A DNA stretch of 23,290 nt, taken from Acanthamoeba sp. SK_2022b (Eukaryota; Discosea; Longamoebia; Acanthamoebidae). The translations under genes and the position numbers were made by a program. Shown piece after piece: positions 18,913 through 23,290 of this stretch. The notes below the pieces were generated by a model. The model had not been told where the DNA came from. It searched no databases and saw only the letters and a list, made by a program, of their open reading frames with translations. The DNA is taken from assembly GCA_027943245.1 (NCBI GenBank), contig JANDJZ010000620.1, positions 1 to 23,290 on the forward strand, given 5' to 3'. Numbering within the stretch: the first letter of the stretch is position 1; each line of letters begins with the position of its first letter.

Positions 18913-19496
18913 CGGCACGCGCATGCGAAAGGTGAGTTCGAAATCAATGGAGCGAATGCGTTGGCTGCTGGACTACGATGTGTCATGACTACCTGAAGGC
19001 ACGATCGCGGGGGCGGGCGTTTTCGAAGCAGAATCGGCCTTGTCGCGACTTCGGTACCAGGCATTGGCCGCTCCCATGGCTGTCGGGCGCGTGTAGCGTG
19101 GAAGAGTAAGGCCTCAGTTCGCGGGGGGAGGAGGAAGCTGGCGTACCGACGACAAGGGAGCCCATGATCACGAACCTACGCACGGACGGAGACGCTTTTG
19201 TCCTGAATTTAAACATGTTTTTTGTCATTACTATTTTAAAACTAAAATAATAAATAAATAAAAATGCACAGGGAACGGTACGAAGGGGAACCACTTCTGG
19301 GGGCTGATGCCAGCCAGCGCCGCTGCACGCCCGCTGCATTACCATTTTATTTAGTCTTTTTGAACCATTTTTTTTTCGTTGTGTGCGGGAGGGACAGCGT
19401 ACTCCGGAGGAGGGCACCGCTTGCGAGCGTCGATGCGCGGGCACTCGACAGTGCACGAGGAGAAGAGAGCGCGACCAACGTCCTCGAAGCCCTCAT
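17516..19496 (-). CDS. microsomal prostaglandin E synthase 2-like protein, CxxC lost, probable mitochondrial targeting
   Basis: Thioredoxin-fold plus GST-C-fold protein of the mPGES-2 type. Exons (minus): 19496-19403, 19333-19282, 19175-19147, 19079-18993, 18857-18796, 18676-18611, 18527-18411, 18304-18207, 18150-18045, 17968-17806, 17724-17516; 360 residues (human PTGES2 377). The N-terminus (MRASRTLVALSSPRALSS, rich in Arg, Ser and Ala, no acids) is a typical mitochondrial presequence, followed by hydrophobic FVIMGSLVVAMGAA (about 50-63). The glutaredoxin-like strand LYQYSYQPASAQVRSYL (114-130) aligns with the family's LYQY-x-CPxC block but has YQPA at 119-122, so both cysteines are gone. 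EVNPLNKK and a cis-Pro MPLLL remain. The C-domain carries FFGGSQPGLVDVHLYGVLRS and PAWYQRM, diagnostic of mPGES-2. Enzyme activity is doubtful; a structural or heme-free role is possible. Exons 1-3 are the least certain. Confidence 0.86.
18677..18795 (-). other. AT-rich intron 5 of the mPGES-2-like gene
   Basis: 119-nt intron, mostly A/T, with a perfect 14-bp palindrome of ATTA units at 18689-18702 near the 3' splice site. Introns 2 (19281-19176; 7-bp dyad 19232-19238 with 19243-19249) and 7 (18410-18305) of the same gene are similar. Confidence 0.55.
18865..18912. repeat. (CA)15(GA)9 compound microsatellite in mPGES-2-like intron 4
   Basis: On the sense strand it reads (TC)9(TG)15 and ends 6 nt before the 3' splice site AG at 18859-18858, so it replaces the normal polypyrimidine tract. 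Length change here could affect acceptor use. Confidence 0.92.
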
Positions 19497-19584
19497 GTGG
19501 ATGTAAATAATGATTATATTTATTAAAAATATTAACCAACAAAAGAAAAACAAGGAAACGACTTTAATCAAATCAAATCACGTG
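19497..19584. promoter_or_regulatory. 88-bp divergent promoter between mPGES-2-like and B12-like genes
   Basis: The two ATGs face away from each other across 88 bp, which is AT-rich against GC-rich flanks. It contains A/T runs, three tandem AATCA units near 19567-19580 and an E-box-like CACGTG at 19579-19584 touching the B12-like ATG. Both products look mitochondrial, which suggests shared control. Transcription starts are not visible. Confidence 0.6.
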
Positions 19585-19854
19585 ATGGCAAGCAACGGCA
19601 AGGTGAGCGGCCCATTCGGCGGACCGGTCGAGAGCTGGCGTGCCCACCCCATGCTGCGGATTACTCACCCCAAGGATGTCGTCCCGGGCTTCGGAACCGC
19701 ACTCGGTCTCTTTGCCCTCGTCTGCGTCGGCGAAATGCTGTGGAAGTCGGCTGGTGCCCCCAAGCTGCGCCCCTCGGGCAAGTCGCCCTGGACGGACTCT
19801 TCGGCCCACGGTCACGATCACAAGGTCCTCAAGTCATCCGCGCACTCCCATTAA
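19585..19854 (+). CDS. putative NADH dehydrogenase (complex I) B12/NDUFB3-like subunit
   Basis: Single-exon, 89 residues, probably an accessory subunit in the membrane arm of mitochondrial complex I. The match is short but in the right order: ESWRAHPMLRITHPKDVVPG (B12-family W...HP...R...PG pattern), directly followed by one membrane helix GTALGLFALVCVGEMLW (about residues 34-50), then a polar tail. The tail is His-rich (AHGHDHK, SAHSH), like the His-rich end of animal NDUFB3, though there it is at the other terminus. No cleavable presequence, as usual for this subunit. A variant hexamer ATTAAA lies at 19875. Other small single-pass mitochondrial proteins cannot be excluded. Confidence 0.6.
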   Translation: MASNGKVSGPFGGPVESWRAHPMLRITHPKDVVPGFGTALGLFALVCVGEMLWKSAGAPKLRPSGKSPWTDSSAHGHDHKVLKSSAHSH

Positions 19855-20297
19855 TTCTACTTGCCCCCCCCCCAATTAAATGCGCTGTTTTCTCCCCTCT
19901 TCATCTCCATTTTTTACGTGCCCATCCCCCACCTGCCACGTGATGACGTAAACTGCTCCACCCCTCGTGGGGTGAAGGGTGACCTCACCCCCCCCCCCTT
20001 CATTGTGTCGTGCTGGCTACGTGCGCGTAGCGACAAAAGGGGTGTATTGGTTGGTGTGCCTTGGGTGTGTGTCGTTTCTCTTCTCTCTTGTGTGGCTCTT
20101 TCCGTGGGGGTCCTTCACCATCACCGTCATCGACAAGAGTGATGTGGTGTGGATGCGGCGTGAGGTGGAGGATTCGTTTCGTGAACCCAGTTCGGTTCAT
20201 GGAGGCTCTCTCTTCGATCGTGCGTGCGCGGTTGCGGTGTGTGTGTGTCTGTGGACGGGCCAAGGAGGCATCAAAGGGTGGTCTTCCTCGCCCCGTA
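19855..20297. other. convergent gap between B12-like and Rab21 stops
   Basis: 443 bp to be shared as 3' UTRs. It holds a C-rich run at about 19986-19999, a CACGTGATGACGT sequence near 19937-19950 (E-box/CRE-like, but at a 3' end), and GT-rich stretches. Frames are open on both strands but without recognisable protein character. The length is more than two short 3' UTRs would need. Confidence 0.4.
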
Positions 20298-20468
20298 TCA
20301 GCACGAGCAGCCGCCAGCGCCCGCGCCGCCTTGCGACTCCTCGTAGTCGATCAAAATGCTGTCCTTCTTCGCCATTCCCCTGCCGCTGTCCCCCTCCTTG
20401 TTCGCCTCCAGCATCCCTGGGTCGCCCCAACGCCAAGCGTGAGCCACCGGACACACGCGACGCTACGT

Positions 20469-20521
<53 letters not shown>

Positions 20522-21462
20522 TGGGTGAGTAGAGACGCACTCCTCGTGAGGTCGAGGAACAGCTCCTCGAGTCCCTTGTTCAGCTTGGCGGAGGTGTCGT
20601 AGTGTTTCGCTCCCACGCTCTGCGCATAACTGCAGCACGCGGGGCGCGTGAGTTGGCGCACGCCGACAACGAAGGAGAAAGACGAGGAAGGGCTGCCGGT
20701 CATGAGGCCGTACCTGAGGGCCTCATCCTTATTTACAGCTCGACTCTTCTCCAAATCCACCTTGTTGCCGATGATGGCTAGTGTGACGCTCTTCCCCAGC
20801 TGGCTGCGCAGCTCCTTCACCCAGTTCTTCACCTTGACGAAGGAGCTGTTGTCCGTAATGTCGTACACCAAGAGCGCACCTGCAGGCCAGGTGGAGCAAC
20901 AGACACACACAAAGAGAGAGAGAGAGAGAGAGCAAAGAAGATCAGGAAGATGCAAAGCTTTGCCACAAGATGGACAAGCAAAGTCCAAATTTCACCCAAA
21001 TTAGTACACTGAATGGGGAGAGAGGAGGTACCGTGCGAGTCTCGATAGTAGATGGGGCCAAGAGCGTGAAAGCGTTCCTGCCCGGCTGTATCCTGAGATT
21101 GTAAAGGAAATTGCATGCACACATCAAAAGGGTTAATCTCATGTGCAGGATGGGGTAAGAGAGGGTGCTGCTATACCCAGATGGAAATGTTGACTCGGTT
21201 GCCATCAACGTTGAGCCTTTTTGTGAGGAAGGAGGCCTGGATGGTGGTGACGTGTCTCTCATTGAACGTGTTCTGGACGTACCGCGTCACCAACGAGGTC
21301 TTACCCACGCTTCCTTCAGATGAGAGGGAAGAGAAGGGGCGTAAGCAATCGAGATGGAGGGAGGATGATCCAGCTGCAATTCTAATTGATGACTGCGGGG
21401 CAATCCTCCATATGATCCATACCTTCGCCCAAAAGAACGACTTTGAAGTTGGTTGTGGACAT
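20298..21462 (-). CDS. RAB21: small GTPase Rab21
   Basis: Rab-family GTPase of early endosomes, linked in other organisms to endocytosis, phagocytosis and integrin or adhesion traffic. Exons (minus): 21462-21423, 21313-21177, 21092-21032, 20879-20714, 20629-20541, 20416-20298; phases agree, 203 residues. P-loop GEGSVGKT (12-19), switch I TTIQASFLTKRL, DTAGQERFHALGPIYYRDSH (switch II, from residue 60), NKVD (118-121) and TSAK (147-150) are all intact. QASFLTK, ERFHALGPIYYRDS, KVKNWVKELR and SVGAKHY are Rab21-specific rather than Rab5 or Rab22. The tail is Gly-rich and ends CSC, a double-geranylgeranylation site of CxC form where animal Rab21 has an internal CC. The first exon is only 40 nt and breaks the P-loop. 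Confidence 0.96.
20471..20519. repeat. (TG)24 microsatellite in Rab21 intron 5
   Basis: 49-nt run inside the 124-nt intron 20540-20417; the sense strand reads (AC)n. It lies in the 5' half of the intron, leaving about 54 nt before the acceptor. Confidence 0.95.
20913..20932. repeat. (GA)10 tract in Rab21 intron 3
   Basis: Perfect GA run inside the intron 21031-20880, about 35-50 nt upstream of the acceptor. The sense strand reads (TC)n and can serve as a polypyrimidine tract. Confidence 0.85.
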
Positions 21463-21851
21463 TTATCAAAAAATATTGGCCTAAATCTAAACGCAGATCG
21501 TGCAGGTTGGTCGCGATCGATTGATGTCTCTACTCCCTTCGCTTCTGTTGGTGTTTATTTTTATGTGCCCTAATCTCTGACGTTCTGCGGCGATTTTCCC
21601 AAGCGGGAAGCGTGTCGACACAAATCACTCCTGCAGAAAATGTGTATGAATCTTCAGCCTGGAGCAAGTAGTGCTCTACACCATCCAGAACAAGAGGTAC
21701 AATGGGCATGGGTTGCCCCCCCTCCTGCTGGGGTGCTTTGGGAGTAATCTCCTCTGTGCCACAGCAAAACACTACTTCTCACTTGGTGGCTTTTGCTGAG
21801 TGGGATGGCCCAGGTTGCTTTATCAAGAAATGAAATGACCTGTGCAGGTCT
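21463..21851. other. intergenic region between Rab21 start and LRR stop
   Basis: 389 bp. It should contain the Rab21 promoter and leader and the LRR 3' UTR. A minus-strand frame at 21709-21530 starts at an ATG (MPIVPLVLDGVEHYLLQAED) and looks faintly protein-like, ending in a Lys/Arg-rich stretch. It has no homology I can name and may be an upstream ORF in the Rab21 leader. Confidence 0.35.
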
Positions 21852-22797
21852 TCAATCCACGAGGCGGTAGGTGACGGCCAGGTTGGATCGCGAGGTCTTG
21901 AGGGCCTCCACAAAGGGCGCCGTCACGTTCATCACGCTCACCATTACGCTCAGCCTGTCCCGACTGCCGCGCGTCGTCCCCTTGTCCAGCCGCAGCGCGC
22001 CCGCGCGCACGTCCAGTCGGCACAGCTTCGCGCTCCGGCTCACGAACGCCCCCAGCGATTCGTCCGTCACAGCTAAGAAAACCGCACACACGCACACACG
22101 CACACACGCACACAGCCAGATGAGGTGAGCGCATGCTCCATCGTCGTCGTCGTCGTGTGTCGTGTGGGGTGGAGGTGGTGGGAGAGGGGGGGGGCGATAC
22201 CGGGCATGTCCTCGAGAGCGAGGCTTTCGAGCTGAGGCAGGGAGACGTCCTGGAGGGCGACGTTGTTGAGGAAGCTCAGCGAGAGCGAGCGCAGCTGCGG
22301 GCAATGGCGCTCCAGCTCGCGCAGGCCCTCGTCGCTCAGTTTCGTGAATTCGACTACAGTGTCATGTGTGTCGTTGTGTGTCGTGTTGGTTAGTAGAGTT
22401 CGGAAGGGAGTGGCAAGCAAAGGCCGGTGCCTAGTTGGGCGATGGCGCGGATGGTCCTGCGCTCGCGTGGATGGCGCGTACCGGCGGCCCCCGCCCCGCT
22501 GATCTCGATGTCCCGCAGCCTCGGCGACGCCTGGCCAAGCAGACACGCTCACGCGCGTGAGAGAGCGAACGCGACCGACCAAAGAACGAAAGCGAACACG
22601 AAAGAGAAAGCGAAAGCGAAAGCGAGAGAGAGAAAAGCGAAGCGCTTACCTTGATGAGGCTCACGAAACCCTCGTTGGTCAGGCCGCACTGGTCGAGCAC
22701 GAGGCTGCGGAGGCTCTCGCCGCCCAACGTTCGGCCGGTCACCTGTGGGAAGTAGTACAGCCGCAGCCGCGCCAGGTGCCTGCACCTCCGCATCTAG

Positions 22798-22856
<59 letters not shown>

Positions 22857-23290
22857 GTCGTCGTCGATGCATCAGTTTCTGTGCGCACGCGCGTGTGGTG
22901 GGCGAGGCGGGCCTTACCAGCGCGCGCATGCCTCGGTCGGTCACGAGAGGGCAGTTCCGCAGCTTGACGTCGCGCAGCGGGCAGACGGCCATCGGCTCCC
23001 CCTCCTCCTCCTCCTCCCTTTCCCCCTCCCCGCCTTCCGTGTCCCCTTTCCCGCTCTCGACCGCGACGGCGACCTCCTTCGCCTGCGCCTCCTCGGCCCG
23101 CGCCGTGTCCGCCTTCTCGTCCTCGACGGCCTCCGTCGTCTCTTGAGCCCCGAGGCTCTCGGCGGCGACGACGACGACAGCGGCGGCGCTCTCCTCGGCC
23201 TCGTTGACGCGGGCCTCGGGCTCCGGCGTCGGCGGCCGGCGGTGCCTCGCGTCCTCGCTCCCCTTGCTCGCCCGCTCGTCCGCCGTCCCC
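21852..23290 (-). CDS. leucine-rich-repeat protein (cysteine-containing/AMN1-like LRRs), N-terminus beyond right edge
   Basis: Exons (minus): edge to 22918, 22793-22650, 22530-22482, 22353-22201, 22072-21852; phases agree and give 312 residues here. The visible N-part is an acidic Glu/Ala/Val-rich low-complexity segment of about 100 residues. LRRs of the cysteine-containing type follow: LRDVKLRNCPLVTDRGMRAL, then one around HLARLRLYYFPQVTGR, LRSLVLDQCGLTNEGFVSLI, LRDIEISGAGA, a helix SDEGLRELERHCPQ with LRSLSLSFLNN, and LPQLESLALEDMPAVTDESL. The last ~50 residues, after LCRLDVRAGAL, form a non-repeat cap. Such LRRs usually bind proteins, often as F-box substrate receptors; no F-box is visible, but it could lie off the edge. 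Confidence 0.82.
22577..22638. repeat. AAAGCG/GA-type purine repeat in LRR intron
   Basis: Imperfect purine-rich array of AAAGCG-like hexamers and GA units inside the intron 22649-22531. The sense strand is a pyrimidine-rich TTTCGC array. It is not coding in the joined frame. Confidence 0.65.
22799..22855. repeat. (TG)28 microsatellite with TCG run, LRR intron
   Basis: 57-nt run followed by four TCG units, in the intron 22917-22794. On the sense strand (CA)n runs to within 4 nt of the acceptor CTAG, so no ordinary polypyrimidine tract exists there. Confidence 0.95.

Noticed and set aside
19979..20521. 180-residue plus-strand frame over the convergent gap
   Set aside because: It is Ser/Arg/Pro/Cys-rich with a (Cys-Val)n end from the TG repeat, and overlaps Rab21 exon 6 in antisense.
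21530..21772. 80-residue minus-strand ORF between LRR and Rab21 genes
   Set aside because: The nominal start is GTG, not ATG; a shorter form from an internal ATG is possible but has no supporting evidence, so it is only mentioned in the gap entry.
1..23290. A novel multi-gene system or mobile element
   Set aside because: Genes are unrelated housekeeping types with their own promoters; no transposase, integrase, terminal repeats or target duplication were seen.

Overview
This window is eukaryotic nuclear DNA: GC-rich exons broken by many short GT-AG introns (about 55-125 nt), AT-rich islands and (CA/TG)n runs inside introns, and densely packed genes on both strands. Gene content and style fit a free-living amoebozoan of the Acanthamoeba type, but that assignment is inference. 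I hand-joined exons at GT/AG boundaries, checking phase at every junction; about 73 introns were placed in ten multi-exon genes. I saw no tRNA, rRNA, CRISPR array, IS element or prokaryotic operon.

Layout, left to right. Three genes read leftwards: the translation initiation factor eIF3a (C-terminus beyond the left edge; ATG 3283), the RNA polymerase II-associated factor PAF1 (3495-5502), and a secreted type-B carboxylesterase (5611-8318). A 373-bp divergent gap with two nested hairpins leads to a rightward WD40-like gene (8692-10769). It converges on a leftward armadillo-like gene (10867-12346). Next is a leftward ABCG half-transporter (12714-15509), then a 620-bp divergent gap, a possible 79-residue orphan ORF (16130-16369) and the RNA polymerase II subunit RPB11 (16786-17400), whose 17-codon first exon is easily missed. 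RPB11 converges on a leftward mPGES-2-like mitochondrial protein (17516-19496). That gene shares an 88-bp AT-rich divergent promoter with a putative complex I B12/NDUFB3-like subunit (19585-19854). The window ends with leftward Rab21 (20298-21462) and a leucine-rich-repeat protein running off the right edge (21852 onward).

The genes are mostly unlinked housekeeping functions: translation initiation, Pol II transcription (PAF1, RPB11), membrane traffic (Rab21), export (ABCG) and mitochondria (mPGES-2-like, B12-like). I see no multi-gene pathway or novel defence or mobile system. The items most worth a second look are an mPGES-2-like protein that has lost the CxxC motif, the tight divergent promoter between two probable mitochondrial genes, Walker A/P-loops of the ABC and Rab genes rebuilt only by splicing, a 5' splice-site consensus shifted to GTRCGY, and an unexplained hairpin pair near 8.5 kb.
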